Assembly (NCBI GenBank): GCA_030528125.1
Contig: JAUMZM010000003.1
Coordinates: 1 to 64,000 of the forward strand
Source of the DNA: Tissierellia bacterium
Lineage (GTDB): Bacteria; Bacillota; Clostridia; Tissierellales; Peptoniphilaceae
Reading direction: 5' to 3'
DNA length: 64,000 bases
How positions within the stretch are numbered: the stretch's first letter is position 1; the number at the start of each line of letters is the position of its first letter. Positions 44,466-54,202 of the stretch are shown here, piece after piece. Under the pieces are notes generated by a model. It had not been told where the DNA came from. It ran no database searches and saw nothing but the letters and a program-made list of their open reading frames with translations. A program made the position numbers and the translations under genes.

Positions 44466-46643
44466 ATGGCGACAGATTTTAAAGAGGAATTTATAAAATT
44501 AAAAAAAGAAATACTTGCAAATGACAAAGATGCAGATATTGATTTAATAAAGAAAGCTTATGATTTTGCAGAATTAAAACACAGAGGACAAAAGAGAAAT
44601 TCTGGAGAAGATTACTTTATTCATCCCATAGCTGTTGCCAGAACTTTATGCGAAATGGGGCTAGATGATGATACAATCTGTGCAGGACTTATGCATGATA
44701 TCCTAGAAGATACCGATGTAACTTATGAACAGATGGAAGAACTATTTGGCAAGAGAATAACTTTTCTAGTAGATGGAGTTACAAAACTTAAGAATCTAAA
44801 GGTTAGATCAAAAGAAGAAAAGCAAGCAGAATACATGCGAAAAATGGTAATGGCTATGACAAAGGATGTAAGAGTAATCCTTATAAAATTAGCCGATAGG
44901 CTCCATAATATGAGAACTCTTGAATATAAGACAAAAGAAAAGCAAATAAAAACTGCAACAGAAACTCTAGAAATTTATGTTCCGATAGCTCATAGACTTG
45001 GCATATACACAATAAAATGGGAACTTGAGGATTTGTGTCTAAGATATAAAGAGCCAGAAGTATACTATGAACTAGCAGAGATGGTAAATAAAAAGAGAGC
45101 CGAAAGAGAAGAATACATCAATAAAATCATAGAGAAGATAAAAGAAGTCTTAGATGAGGCAAATATAGAGTATACAGTTAATGGAAGACCCAAAAGTTTG
45201 TATTCAATCTATAAGAAAATGTATAAACAAAATATAGAATTTGATCAGATATATGATTTAACAGCAGTAAGAATAATCGTAAAGACAATTGCTGATTGCT
45301 ATAATGTCTTGGGAAGAGTTCATGCAATATGGAAGCCTGTTCCAAATAGGATAAAAGACTATATAGGTCAACCCAAATCAAACGGATATAAGTCAATCCA
45401 TACAACAGTATTTGGAAAAGATGGAGCACCTTTTGAAATCCAGATTAGAACAGAAGATATGCACAAAGAAGCAGAATACGGAATTGCAGCTCACTGGAAA
45501 TACAAAGAAGGAAAGAATAAATCAGATAAATTTGATCATAAACTTACAATAATAAGACAAATCTTAGATATAAGGCAAGAAAATGGAGATAAGATAGACG
45601 ATAAAGAGTTTATGAAAAAGCTAAAAGACGATATATTTGCAGATGAAATATATGTCTATTCGCCAAGAGGAGATTTGTATAGTCTTCCATCAGGAAGCTG
45701 CTCTATAGATTTTGCTTATAGGATCCATACAGATGTTGGAAATAGTTGTATAGGAGCTAAAGTATCAGGAAGAATAGTACCAATTGATCAAAAACTAAAA
45801 AATGGAGATGTAGTAGAAATACTTACATCTAAAAATTCAAGTGGTCCAAGTAGAGATTGGCTAAATATAGTAAGAAGCAATCAAGCAAAGACTAAGATAA
45901 AGCAGTATTTTAAAAAGAATGAAAAAGAAAAGAATATCGAAATTGGAAGAGAAATATTAATTAGAGATATAAAGAAAGTTTCAAATAACTACAAATCTCT
46001 AATGAAAACACAGTGGCTAGATGATATAAGCGAAAAGCTTGCATTCGCATCTACAGAAGATATGTTTGCATCTATTGGATTTGGATCAACAAATACAAGT
46101 CAGATAATTCCAAAGCTTAAACAAAAGTATGAAGAAGAAGCAAAAAAAGATCTTATAGAAGTCGATTTAAATCATGATAGCCAAAAGAAAAGACCTAAAA
46201 ATGGCGTAAGAGTTAGAGATTTCGATGAAGATATAGAAGTTAAATTTGCAAAATGCTGCAATCCTGTTCCAGGAGATAAAATTATAGGATATATAACAAG
46301 AGGAAGAGGAATATCAGTACACCTTAGAAATTGTCCTAATATAACAAGCTTAAATTCGCCTAGTAGACTTATAGATGTGTATTGGGAAAATGAAAATACA
46401 GATAGATTCCCAGTAACAATTGAGATAAGTGTAATAGAAGAGATTGGACAATTTGGAGAAATAAGCAAGATAATAAAAAATGAAGGAATTAATATTTCAA
46501 GGATGGAAGCAAAAAGTAACGACGATGGAACAGCTTCTATGGAACTTACATTGGATGTCAAAAACACAGAAGAGCTTGTAGATGTTATCAAAAAGATACA
46601 AGAAGAAGACTTTGTAATTGATGTATACAGGAAAAAGGGATAA
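44466..46643 (+). CDS. rel: Bifunctional (p)ppGpp synthetase/hydrolase
   Basis: This long RSH enzyme makes and degrades the alarmone (p)ppGpp. The 725-residue protein has the HD hydrolase domain with H39, H53, H77 and D78 intact, then the synthetase domain with GYKSIHTTVFG. TGS, helical and ACT domains follow (about 380-725). The RIKDYIG segment near residue 297 carries the RxKD motif typical of bifunctional enzymes, rather than the ExDD of synthesis-only RelA. So it is likely the main alarmone switch. It lies between recJ and dtd, as in Bacillus (without apt). Its stop overlaps dtd by one base. Confidence 0.97.
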   Translation: MATDFKEEFIKLKKEILANDKDADIDLIKKAYDFAELKHRGQKRNSGEDYFIHPIAVARTLCEMGLDDDTICAGLMHDILEDTDVTYEQMEELFGKRITFLVDGVTKLKNLKVRSKEEKQAEYMRKMVMAMTKDVRVILIKLADRLHNMRTLEYKTKEKQIKTATETLEIYVPIAHRLGIYTIKWELEDLCLRYKEPEVYYELAEMVNKKRAEREEYINKIIEKIKEVLDEANIEYTVNGRPKSLYSIYKKMYKQNIEFDQIYDLTAVRIIVKTIADCYNVLGRVHAIWKPVPNRIKDYIGQPKSNGYKSIHTTVFGKDGAPFEIQIRTEDMHKEAEYGIAAHWKYKEGKNKSDKFDHKLTIIRQILDIRQENGDKIDDKEFMKKLKDDIFADEIYVYSPRGDLYSLPSGSCSIDFAYRIHTDVGNSCIGAKVSGRIVPIDQKLKNGDVVEILTSKNSSGPSRDWLNIVRSNQAKTKIKQYFKKNEKEKNIEIGREILIRDIKKVSNNYKSLMKTQWLDDISEKLAFASTEDMFASIGFGSTNTSQIIPKLKQKYEEEAKKDLIEVDLNHDSQKKRPKNGVRVRDFDEDIEVKFAKCCNPVPGDKIIGYITRGRGISVHLRNCPNITSLNSPSRLIDVYWENENTDRFPVTIEISVIEEIGQFGEISKIIKNEGINISRMEAKSNDDGTASMELTLDVKNTEELVDVIKKIQEEDFVIDVYRKKG

Positions 46644-47092
46644 TGAGAGCAGTAATTCAAAAAGTAAAAAAAGCAAAAGTAGAAATTGATAATAAGTTAG
46701 TATCTGAAATAGATAAAGGATTTTTGGTTTTTGTCGCAGTGACAGATAGCGATCAAGTAAAAGATATTGATTATATAACTAAGAAAATAGAAAAGCTTAG
46801 AGTATTTTATGATGATGATGGAAAGATGAATCTATCATTAGATAAAGTAGGAGGAGAAATACTAGTTGTAAGCCAATTTACTCTATACGGTGATGTTAGA
46901 AAAGGTAATAGGCCAAGCTTTATAAGATCAAGTAATGGCGATAAAGCAAAAGCTTACTATGATTTAGTTATACAAAGATTAAAAGATGATGGTTTTTGTG
47001 TAAAAACCGGTGAATTTGGAGCTGATATGCAAGTAAGTCTTATAAATGATGGACCTTGCACAATTCAACTTGATAGTGAAAGGATTTATTAA
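46643..47092 (+). CDS. dtd: D-aminoacyl-tRNA deacylase
   Basis: Dtd removes D-amino acids (and glycine mischarged on tRNA-Ala) from tRNAs. The 149-residue product has the catalytic-site SQFTLYGD near residues 77-84 and the C-terminal block GxFGADMQVSLINDGPxT near 128-143 (GEFGADMQV). It shares one base with the rel stop and one with the MBL gene start, so the three are coupled. The rel-dtd order is conserved in Firmicutes. Confidence 0.97.
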   Translation: MRAVIQKVKKAKVEIDNKLVSEIDKGFLVFVAVTDSDQVKDIDYITKKIEKLRVFYDDDGKMNLSLDKVGGEILVVSQFTLYGDVRKGNRPSFIRSSNGDKAKAYYDLVIQRLKDDGFCVKTGEFGADMQVSLINDGPCTIQLDSERIY

Positions 47093-47703
47093 TGAAAGTA
47101 GAAAGATTTGACGTTGGTCCAATGGGAACGAATCTATATGTATGTTATGATGATAATAAAAAAGGATTTATCGTAGATTGTCCATACGAAAGCAATAAAG
47201 TGACAAATTTTATAGAAGAAAATGATATAGATATAAAGTTTATACTACTAACTCACACTCATATAGATCATATTTTGGGACTTAAATTTTATGTAGATAA
47301 ATACAAAGTAGATGTATATGCAAGTGAAGATGCAAAAGATATATGCAATGATCCAACTTATAATTTGACAGATTACTTCGGATACGATATTGATCAAGTA
47401 AAAATCGATAGATATCTAAAAGACAATGAGAAATTTTCTAAATTTGATATTCTCGCAATAAAAACTCCAGGTCATACCATAGATTCAATAAGCTATAAGA
47501 TAGATGACTTTATATTTGTAGGAGATACTATTTTTAGAATGTCAATAGGAAGAAGTGATCTAAAGGGAGGAAGCTATGAAGATATAATAGCTTCTATAAA
47601 AGATAAGTTAATTATATATGATGATAGCACAATTCTTTTACCAGGACATGGAGTAGAGACAAATATAGAATTTGAAAAGCAAAATAATCCATTTATTAAT
47701 TAA
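47092..47703 (+). CDS. Metallo-beta-lactamase fold hydrolase (glyoxalase II-like)
   Basis: The 203-residue protein has the metal motif THTHIDHILG (about 54-63), followed by KTPGHTIDS, FVGDTIFRMSIGRSD and LLPGHG, in the order of the glyoxalase II/YcbL family. Members hydrolyse thioesters such as lactoylglutathione, or unknown substrates. Glutathione is probably absent in such an anaerobe, so the substrate is open. It is coupled to dtd by a one-base overlap and precedes aspS, the place where hisS lies in Bacillus. Confidence 0.93.
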   Translation: MKVERFDVGPMGTNLYVCYDDNKKGFIVDCPYESNKVTNFIEENDIDIKFILLTHTHIDHILGLKFYVDKYKVDVYASEDAKDICNDPTYNLTDYFGYDIDQVKIDRYLKDNEKFSKFDILAIKTPGHTIDSISYKIDDFIFVGDTIFRMSIGRSDLKGGSYEDIIASIKDKLIIYDDSTILLPGHGVETNIEFEKQNNPFIN

Positions 47704-47729
47704 TATACAAATTCGTTACAGGAGGATAT

Positions 47730-49502
47730 ATGGAATTTAAAAGAACTAACATGGCAGGAATGCTTAGAAAAGAAAATATAGGAGATGAAGTCGTCCTAAT
47801 GGGATGGGTTCAAATAATAAGGAAATTAGGATCATTGGTCTTTATTGATCTTAGAGATACAACAGGAATCTCACAAATTGTAGTTAGACAATCAAATGAG
47901 AAAGTCTACGGAAAAACAAAAGATATCTCAAAAGAATATGTAATAGAAGTTAAGGGAAAAGTTTCTGAAAGAGAATCCAAAAACCCAGAAATGCCAACAG
48001 GAGATATCGAAATAATTGCAGATAAATTAAATATATTAGATACAGCAAACACACCACCTATATACATAAAAGATGATGATAATGTATCTGAAAATATGAA
48101 ATTAAAATATAGATATCTTGACTTAAGAAAGCCTGAATCACAAGGAAAATTAAAGCTAAGAGCACAAGTTGTAAAGACAATTAGAGATTATATGTATGAT
48201 AATAATTTCATTGAAGTAGAAACTCCAATGCTTACAAAGCCAACTCCAGAAGGAGCAAGAGATTATATTGTACCTTCAAGAGTAAATAAGGGAAGATTCT
48301 ATGCACTACCACAATCACCTCAACTTATGAAGCAAATGCTAATGATTGCAGGACTTGATAGATATTACCAAGTCGTAAAATGCTTTAGAGATGAGGATTT
48401 AAGAGCTAATAGGCAGCCAGAATTTACTCAGCTAGATATGGAAATGAGCTTTGTAGATCAAGAGGATGTACTTTCTATAAATGAAGGATTGATAAAGACA
48501 TTATTTGATAAATTTACAGATTATGATTTAAAGCTTCCACTTGATAGAATAGATTACAAAGAAGCTATGGAAAAATACGGATCAGATAAGCCTGATTTAA
48601 GATTTGGATTTTGTATAAATGATATATCTGACTTATTTAAAGACTCTGAATTTAAAGCATTCAAGGACAACACTGTAGAAGGTCATTCTGTAAGAGCAAT
48701 TAATTTCAATGGACAATCAGAAAACTATTCAAGAAAGCAAATTTCTAAACTCGAAGATTTTACAAAAGATTATGGATTAAAAGCACTAAGCTTTATAAAA
48801 TTAAATGAAGAAGGATATCAATCATCAATTAAAAAATTCTTAAACGATGAATTATTAGAAAATATAAAGAAAAGACTTAATGCAAAAGAAAACGACCTAA
48901 TAATAATAGCAGCAGATAAAGATAAGACAGTATTAGAAGGACTTGGAGCATTAAGAAGAAAAGTTGCAAAAGACCAAAATGCTTATGAGAAAGAATATGC
49001 ACTTTGCTGGGTTGTAGATTTTCCAATGTTTGAATACAGTGAACAAGAAGAAAGATATGTATCACAACATCACCCATTTACAAAACCAAATGAAGAAGAT
49101 ATAAAGTATTTATTAGATAAGCCAGAAAAAGTTAGAACTCAAGCTTATGATATAGTAATAAATGGAGATGAGATGGGAGGAGGATCTGTTAGAATTAACA
49201 ATTCATCCCTTCAAAAGAAAGTCTTTGAAGCATTAAAGCTTACAGATGAAGAGATAGAAAACAAATTTGGATTTTTCATAGAGGCTTTAAAATATGGAAC
49301 ACCACCTCATGCAGGAATAGCTTATGGACTTGATAGACTTATGATGTTATTTGCAAAGACAGATAATATTAAAGATGTAATAGCATTTCCTAAGACACAA
49401 TCTGCAACAGATCCATTGACAGAAGCACCAAGTATCGTAGACAATGACACCTTGGACGAATTGGGTATTACAGTAAATGACAGACCAGTTTCAGAGGAAT
49501 AG
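47730..49502 (+). CDS. aspS: Aspartyl-tRNA synthetase
   Basis: A class II synthetase that charges tRNA-Asp. The 590-residue length is that of the bacterial type with the GAD insertion. An N-terminal OB anticodon domain (MGWVQIIRKLGSLVFIDLRD region) is followed by motif 2 FRDEDLRANRQPEFTQLD (about 215-232) and motif 3 GLDRLMML (about 531-538). Whether it also serves tRNA-Asn cannot be decided by eye. AGGAGGAT precedes the ATG. The tcdA start lies within its last 26 bases. Confidence 0.98.
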   Translation: MEFKRTNMAGMLRKENIGDEVVLMGWVQIIRKLGSLVFIDLRDTTGISQIVVRQSNEKVYGKTKDISKEYVIEVKGKVSERESKNPEMPTGDIEIIADKLNILDTANTPPIYIKDDDNVSENMKLKYRYLDLRKPESQGKLKLRAQVVKTIRDYMYDNNFIEVETPMLTKPTPEGARDYIVPSRVNKGRFYALPQSPQLMKQMLMIAGLDRYYQVVKCFRDEDLRANRQPEFTQLDMEMSFVDQEDVLSINEGLIKTLFDKFTDYDLKLPLDRIDYKEAMEKYGSDKPDLRFGFCINDISDLFKDSEFKAFKDNTVEGHSVRAINFNGQSENYSRKQISKLEDFTKDYGLKALSFIKLNEEGYQSSIKKFLNDELLENIKKRLNAKENDLIIIAADKDKTVLEGLGALRRKVAKDQNAYEKEYALCWVVDFPMFEYSEQEERYVSQHHPFTKPNEEDIKYLLDKPEKVRTQAYDIVINGDEMGGGSVRINNSSLQKKVFEALKLTDEEIENKFGFFIEALKYGTPPHAGIAYGLDRLMMLFAKTDNIKDVIAFPKTQSATDPLTEAPSIVDNDTLDELGITVNDRPVSEE

Positions 49503-50175
49503 AGTTGTAATAGGAGATAAAGCCCAAGAGAGCCTTTTTCATAAGAAAGTTATAGTATTTGGTGTAGGAGGCGTTGGAGCAGCTCTTATAGAAACTCTAG
49601 CTAGAATGGGTATAGAAAATATAACAATAGTAGATTATGATGTGGTAGATATTACAAATATTAATCGTCAGATAATAGCATTTCATGATACTATTGGTAT
49701 GAAGAAAGTAGATGTATCAGAAAGCAATCTAAAAAGAATAAATCCTAATATCAAGGTAAAGAAAATCTATGAGAAGCTAAGCTTAGATAATATAGAAGAT
49801 TTCAACCTAAAAGATTATGATTATATTGCAGATTGCATAGATACAATAAGTGCAAAGATAGCACTTTGTGAATACGCATACAAAAACAATATCAATATAA
49901 TATCTTCAATGGGCGCAGGAAATAGGCTAAATCCAACAGATGTATCTATAACAGATATTTATAAGACAAGCTATTGCCCACTTGCAAGAGTTATGAGAAG
50001 AGAACTTAAAAAAAGAGGAGTAAAAAAGCTAAAGGTTGTAAGCTCTAAAGAAGTAGTAAAAGTAAAATCAATGCAAAAGGAAAATATCAGAAAGTCAGTA
50101 CCAGGATCTGTAAGCTTTATGCCACCTGTGTTTGGCTTGATGATGGCTTCGGAAATAATAAAGGATATGATTTAA
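49477..50175 (+). CDS. tcdA: tRNA threonylcarbamoyladenosine dehydratase TcdA
   Basis: TcdA cyclises t6A37 of tRNAs to ct6A using ATP. The 232-residue E1-like protein has the nucleotide-binding VFGVGGVGAAL (about 26-36) with the following Asp in IVDYDVVD, and the cysteine-containing SYCPLARVMRREL near 166-178. The N-terminus DQFQRNRVVIGDKA matches the family, supporting the start at ATG 49477 inside aspS. No strong ribosome site precedes it, so coupling to aspS translation is likely. With mtaB in the same window, two t6A-derived modifications are indicated. Confidence 0.94.
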   Translation: MTDQFQRNRVVIGDKAQESLFHKKVIVFGVGGVGAALIETLARMGIENITIVDYDVVDITNINRQIIAFHDTIGMKKVDVSESNLKRINPNIKVKKIYEKLSLDNIEDFNLKDYDYIADCIDTISAKIALCEYAYKNNINIISSMGAGNRLNPTDVSITDIYKTSYCPLARVMRRELKKRGVKKLKVVSSKEVVKVKSMQKENIRKSVPGSVSFMPPVFGLMMASEIIKDMI

Positions 50176-50588
50176 TGCAAGATATAGTAAAAAAAGGAAT
50201 AGTAGCACAATCAGAAAATGGTGAAGTAAGAATAATGGTACTAAGAGATAGTGCCTGCGGAACTTGCTCAACATGTGGAGGTTGTGAGACCAAACCTACT
50301 TTTATAAAATTAAAAAACTATGGAGATTTAAAACCAGGAGATGAGGTCTATCTAAGGACAAAAGGAAGTGAAGTTTTAAAGATAAGCTCAATAGTATATG
50401 CATTACCAGTTGTACTTATGATCATAGGAGCTGTTATTGCAAATGTATTGTTTAAAAATACAAGCTATGATCTTAATCTTATGACACTTCTTTTCATCTT
50501 GATATTCCTATTGGTTTCAATTTTCATAATAAAAATGATAGACAAAAAATACAAATCAAATAGAAATATAGAAGTAACTAAAGCCTAG
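50175..50588 (+). CDS. RseC/MucC-family membrane protein (SoxR-reducing type)
   Basis: The 137-residue protein has an N-terminal soluble part with the cysteine cluster CGTCSTCGGC (about 34-43), then two membrane helices (about 74-94 and 101-121). This is the layout of RseC family proteins, known for sigma-E control or SoxR reduction in proteobacteria. In Firmicutes such proteins often accompany redox or Rnf-type systems, and the role here is unknown. It shares one base with the tcdA stop. A hairpin overlaps its stop codon. Confidence 0.87.
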   Translation: MQDIVKKGIVAQSENGEVRIMVLRDSACGTCSTCGGCETKPTFIKLKNYGDLKPGDEVYLRTKGSEVLKISSIVYALPVVLMIIGAVIANVLFKNTSYDLNLMTLLFILIFLLVSIFIIKMIDKKYKSNRNIEVTKA

Positions 50589-50598
50589 TTACTTCTAT
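50568..50598 (+). terminator. Hairpin after the RseC-like gene
   Basis: A perfect 13-bp stem (50568-50580 with 50586-50598) with loop AAGCC contains the stop codon. The tail AAAATTTCTTTT is weakly T-rich. The arms share GAAGTA/TACTTC and adjoining bases with the hairpin at 16680-16708. Confidence 0.6.
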
Positions 50599-50623
50599 AA
50601 AATTTCTTTTAATGGAGAATAAT

Positions 50624-51943
50624 ATGCCAAAACAAATTGTAACATTAGTAGGAAGAACAAATGTTGGAAAATCAACATTATTTAATAGGCTTGTAGGCAA
50701 AAGAAAATCAATAACAGAAGATATTCATGGAGTTACAAGAGATAGATTATATGACAAAGTAACCTGGCTTTCAAATGAATTTATATTAGAAGATACAGGT
50801 GGATTAGACATATCTAATAAAGAAACCATGAATGTGGAAGTTAAAGACCAAGTAAATAAGGCACTTGATGAGGCAAGTCTATTGCTATTTGTAGTTGATG
50901 GGAAAGAAGGACTTAGTCCTTATGATTATGAAATAGCAAATGAAATAAGAAAGCACAATAAACCTGTAATTATAGTTGTAAATAAGATAGATACACATAA
51001 TACACCAGAAGAAGTTTATGAATTCTATCAATTGGGATTTGATTCATTGTGCGTAGTTTCTGCAGAAAATTCCTATGGACTTGGAGATCTTTTGGATGAA
51101 ATAATTAAATTTTTAGATAAAGACGAACTTCAAGAAGAAGAAAGAGAACAGACTAAGATTGCAATAATAGGAAAGCCAAATGCTGGAAAGTCTTCTTTGG
51201 TAAATTTACTTTTAAATGATGAAAGAATGATAGTAACAGATATTGCCGGAACGACAAGGGATGCAGTTGATAGCTATTGGCAATATAACGGAAAAGATTA
51301 TGTTCTAATAGATACTGCAGGACTTAGAAGAAAGAACAAAGTAAAAGAAAGCTTAGAGTACTATTCTGTAAGAAGAACATTAGATGCAGTTGATCAATCT
51401 GATATATGTCTATTTCTTATAGATCAAACAGTTGGTATAACTGAGCAGGATGCAAAGATTGCAGGATATGCTCATGACAACAAAAAAGCTATAATAATTG
51501 CGGTTAACAAATGGGATTTATCAGAAAAGACAGATAAACTTGCAAAGAAAATGAGAGAAGATATCATAACTAAGCTTAGCTTTATGAGATATGCTCCGAT
51601 AGTATTTATATCAGTAAAAGAAAAGATAAGAATCAAAAAACTTCTCGATACAATTGAAAAGATTAACGAGAATTATTCAAAGAGAATTACAACAGGAATA
51701 CTAAATGACATACTTCAAAAAGCTCTACTTATGAGTCCACCACCTTCATATAAAGGAAAAAGACTTAAGATATTTTATATCTCTCAAGTAGGAGTAAGGC
51801 CACCTGTATTTTTGATAAATGTAAATAGTAAGCAATTAATGCATTTTTCTTATCTTAGATATCTTGAAAATCAGATAAGAGAAAACTATGATTTTGAAGG
51901 AGTGCCTTTTATTTTTAAGGTAAAAGAAAGAGGAGAGGAATAA
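50624..51943 (+). CDS. der: Ribosome assembly GTPase Der (EngA)
   Basis: Der has two consecutive GTPase domains and helps mature the 50S subunit. The 439-residue protein shows the first P-loop GRTNVGKST (about 9-17), DTGG, NKID; the second P-loop GKPNAGKSS near 185, DTAG, NKWD; and a C-terminal KH-like domain with PPSYKGKRLKIFY. The start is ATG 50624, six bases after GGAG; ATG 50612 has no ribosome site. Its stop overlaps plsY by one base. Confidence 0.98.
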   Translation: MPKQIVTLVGRTNVGKSTLFNRLVGKRKSITEDIHGVTRDRLYDKVTWLSNEFILEDTGGLDISNKETMNVEVKDQVNKALDEASLLLFVVDGKEGLSPYDYEIANEIRKHNKPVIIVVNKIDTHNTPEEVYEFYQLGFDSLCVVSAENSYGLGDLLDEIIKFLDKDELQEEEREQTKIAIIGKPNAGKSSLVNLLLNDERMIVTDIAGTTRDAVDSYWQYNGKDYVLIDTAGLRRKNKVKESLEYYSVRRTLDAVDQSDICLFLIDQTVGITEQDAKIAGYAHDNKKAIIIAVNKWDLSEKTDKLAKKMREDIITKLSFMRYAPIVFISVKEKIRIKKLLDTIEKINENYSKRITTGILNDILQKALLMSPPPSYKGKRLKIFYISQVGVRPPVFLINVNSKQLMHFSYLRYLENQIRENYDFEGVPFIFKVKERGEE

Positions 51944-52527
51944 TGAAGTATCTATTAGTTTTTATTATTTCCTTTCTCCTTGGAGGAATTTCATTTTCTT
52001 ATATTCTAGGCATGTTATTTAAACATGTGGATATAAGGACAATGGGAAGTAAGAATGCTGGTGCAACTAATGCTTATAGAAGTTTTGGTTTAAAGATTGG
52101 ACTTTTAAGCTTAGTTGGAGATATGGCAAAGGCAATTATCTCTGTATATATTGGAAAATATCTATTGGGAATGAATGGTGCAGTATTTGCAATGATAATA
52201 GTAGTTCTTAGCCATATGTATTCTTATATCCTAGGCTTTAAAGGAGGAAAGGGAGTAGCAAGTGCAGGAGGATCACTTTTAATTATTGATTGGAGAATAT
52301 TTTTAATAGTCATTTCAATATTTATAGTGGTTTTTTTAATAACCAAGATAGTATCGATTTCATCGATAACAGCAGCAGCATCGGTTCCTTTTGTAGTGTT
52401 GGGATTTTATGGAATGAGTAATCCATTTATGTTTATAGGTTTGACATTTGTTGTGGTTATGATAATTTATAAGCATAAATCAAATATTATAAGACTAAAA
52501 AACGGCGAAGAGAAAAAATTGATATGA
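51943..52527 (+). CDS. plsY: Glycerol-3-phosphate acyltransferase PlsY
   Basis: PlsY uses acyl-phosphate to acylate glycerol-3-phosphate, the first step of phospholipid synthesis with PlsX. The 194-residue membrane protein has several hydrophobic helices and the three conserved motifs: GxxxxSY(I)LG near 15-25, GSKNAGATNAYR near 36-47, and FKGGKGVASAGG near 98-109. gpsA, which makes its substrate, follows eight bases later. der-plsY-gpsA order is common in clostridial-type Firmicutes. Confidence 0.97.
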   Translation: MKYLLVFIISFLLGGISFSYILGMLFKHVDIRTMGSKNAGATNAYRSFGLKIGLLSLVGDMAKAIISVYIGKYLLGMNGAVFAMIIVVLSHMYSYILGFKGGKGVASAGGSLLIIDWRIFLIVISIFIVVFLITKIVSISSITAAASVPFVVLGFYGMSNPFMFIGLTFVVVMIIYKHKSNIIRLKNGEEKKLI

Positions 52528-52535
52528 GGTGAAAT

Positions 52536-53522
52536 ATGGAAATTACAATTTTGGGAGCTGGAAGCTGGTCAAGCGCAATAGCAAGTCTTCTATCAGATAA
52601 GTATGAAGTGTTGATATATTCAAGAAGCAAAGAAACTAAGGATTCAATAAATAACGATCATGTTAACAAAAAGTATTTTCCTGATATAGTTTTTAATGAT
52701 AATGTAAAAGCTACTACAAGCTTAGAGGATGCTTTAAAAAATAAATACATAGTAAATGCCATCCCTACTCAATCTACAAGAGAGGTTTTGGAAAAGGCAA
52801 AAGACTATCTAACAGAAGATAAGATAATAATAAATCTTGCAAAAGGACTTGAGCTAGGCACTCATAAGAGAATATCGGAAATCGTTAAAGAAATCAATGA
52901 AAATGTAAGATATGCAGTTCTATCAGGACCATCTCATGCAGAAGAGGTAATAATAGGAATGCCTACAACATTGGTATGTGCTTGCGAAGACGAAACCATA
53001 GCAAAGGATATACAAAATATTTTCTCAAGAAATACTTTTAGAGTCTATACATCAGAAGATGTCATAGGAGTAGAGCTTGGCGGAGCCGTAAAAAATATCT
53101 TGGCATTTGGAATAGGAATAATAGATGGACTAGGTTATGGAGATAATCCAAAAGCTGCCCTTATAACAAGAGGAATACATGAAATGGGTAAGTTTGCCCA
53201 AAAAGAAGGTGCATCTATTAAGACAATAAATGGACTTGCAGGAATTGGGGATCTTATAGTAACAGCTACAAGTGAGCATTCTAGAAACTTTAGATGTGGA
53301 AGACTTGTAGGAAGAGGATTATCCATAGAAGAAGCTAAGAAAGAAGTAAAGATGGTAGTAGAAGGAATTCCTACTACAAAGGCAATATATGAATTATCTA
53401 GAAATATTGGAATAGAAATGCCTATAACAGATCAAATATATCAAGTAATATTTGAAGACAAAAATCCAAAGGAATGTGCTTTGGAATTAATGACTAGAGA
53501 TAAAAAGAGCGAATACGAATAG
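52536..53522 (+). CDS. gpsA: NAD(P)-dependent glycerol-3-phosphate dehydrogenase
   Basis: GpsA reduces dihydroxyacetone phosphate to glycerol-3-phosphate for lipids. The 328-residue protein starts with the Rossmann motif GAGSWSSA (7-14), where the family usually has GAGSWGTA, so the third glycine is Ser12. It also has SGPSHAEEV, the catalytic-lysine segment LGGAVKNILA, and NGLAGIGDLIVTATSEHSRN. Length is normal. GAGGTGAAA precedes the ATG. Confidence 0.97.
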   Translation: MEITILGAGSWSSAIASLLSDKYEVLIYSRSKETKDSINNDHVNKKYFPDIVFNDNVKATTSLEDALKNKYIVNAIPTQSTREVLEKAKDYLTEDKIIINLAKGLELGTHKRISEIVKEINENVRYAVLSGPSHAEEVIIGMPTTLVCACEDETIAKDIQNIFSRNTFRVYTSEDVIGVELGGAVKNILAFGIGIIDGLGYGDNPKAALITRGIHEMGKFAQKEGASIKTINGLAGIGDLIVTATSEHSRNFRCGRLVGRGLSIEEAKKEVKMVVEGIPTTKAIYELSRNIGIEMPITDQIYQVIFEDKNPKECALELMTRDKKSEYE

Positions 53523-53530
53523 AGGTAAAT

Positions 53531-54199
53531 TTGAGTATAAAAGATTCTATTTTAGAAATTGAACAAGATATCAAAAAACTTTCACAATCTGATGTTATGC
53601 TATTATGCGTAACAAAGACTGTATCAATAGATAATATAATGGAAGCTTATAATATGGGCTATAGAGATTTTGGAGAAAATAAAGTTCAAGAACTTCTCTA
53701 TAAGAAAGAGAATATGCCAGATGATATAAATTGGCATCTTATAGGGCATCTTCAAACCAATAAGGTAAACAAAATTGTAGGAAAAGTAAGCCTTATTCAA
53801 TCTATTGATAGTCTTAAGATTTTAAAGAAAGTAAATAATAGAGCAAAAGAACTAGGGATAATTCAAGATATTTTAATTGAAGTAAATGTATCAAATGAAG
53901 AAAGTAAGCACGGATTTAAGGTAGATGAGCTTTCTAGCTTATTTGAAGGAATAGAAGAATTTAAAAACATAAAAGTAAAAGGCTTTATGACAATGGCCCC
54001 CAATATAGAAGATGAAGATAAAATAAGATGGGTATTTTCTAGCCTTAATAAAATATTCGAAAAATTTTCTCAATTAAGTTATAATAATACTGATATGAAA
54101 TTTATTTCAATGGGTATGACTCATGATTATAAGATAGCCCTAGAAGAAGGAGCCAATATAATAAGAGTTGGTTCAAAAATTTTTGGAAAAAGGAAGTAA
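53531..54199 (+). CDS. yggS: PLP-binding protein YggS/YlmE (PLPBP family)
   Basis: This family binds pyridoxal phosphate and keeps PLP and amino-acid pools in balance. No enzyme activity is known. The 222-residue TIM-barrel protein has the PLP lysine in LLCVTKTVS (about 22-30), FGENKVQEL, WHLIGHLQTNKV and SMGMTHDYKIALEEGANIIRVGSKIFG-type sequence at the end. The start is TTG 53531 after AGAGGTAA. It stands directly before sepF, as ylmE does in Bacillus. Confidence 0.96.
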   Translation: MSIKDSILEIEQDIKKLSQSDVMLLCVTKTVSIDNIMEAYNMGYRDFGENKVQELLYKKENMPDDINWHLIGHLQTNKVNKIVGKVSLIQSIDSLKILKKVNNRAKELGIIQDILIEVNVSNEESKHGFKVDELSSLFEGIEEFKNIKVKGFMTMAPNIEDEDKIRWVFSSLNKIFEKFSQLSYNNTDMKFISMGMTHDYKIALEEGANIIRVGSKIFGKRK

Positions 54200-54202
54200 A
54201 AC

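Noticed and set aside
46172-46660. 162-codon minus-strand open frame opposite the end of rel
   Set aside because: Its Ser/Ile/Leu-rich translation is what results from reading the conserved ACT/TGS-rel coding strand backwards. No ribosome site and no family match.
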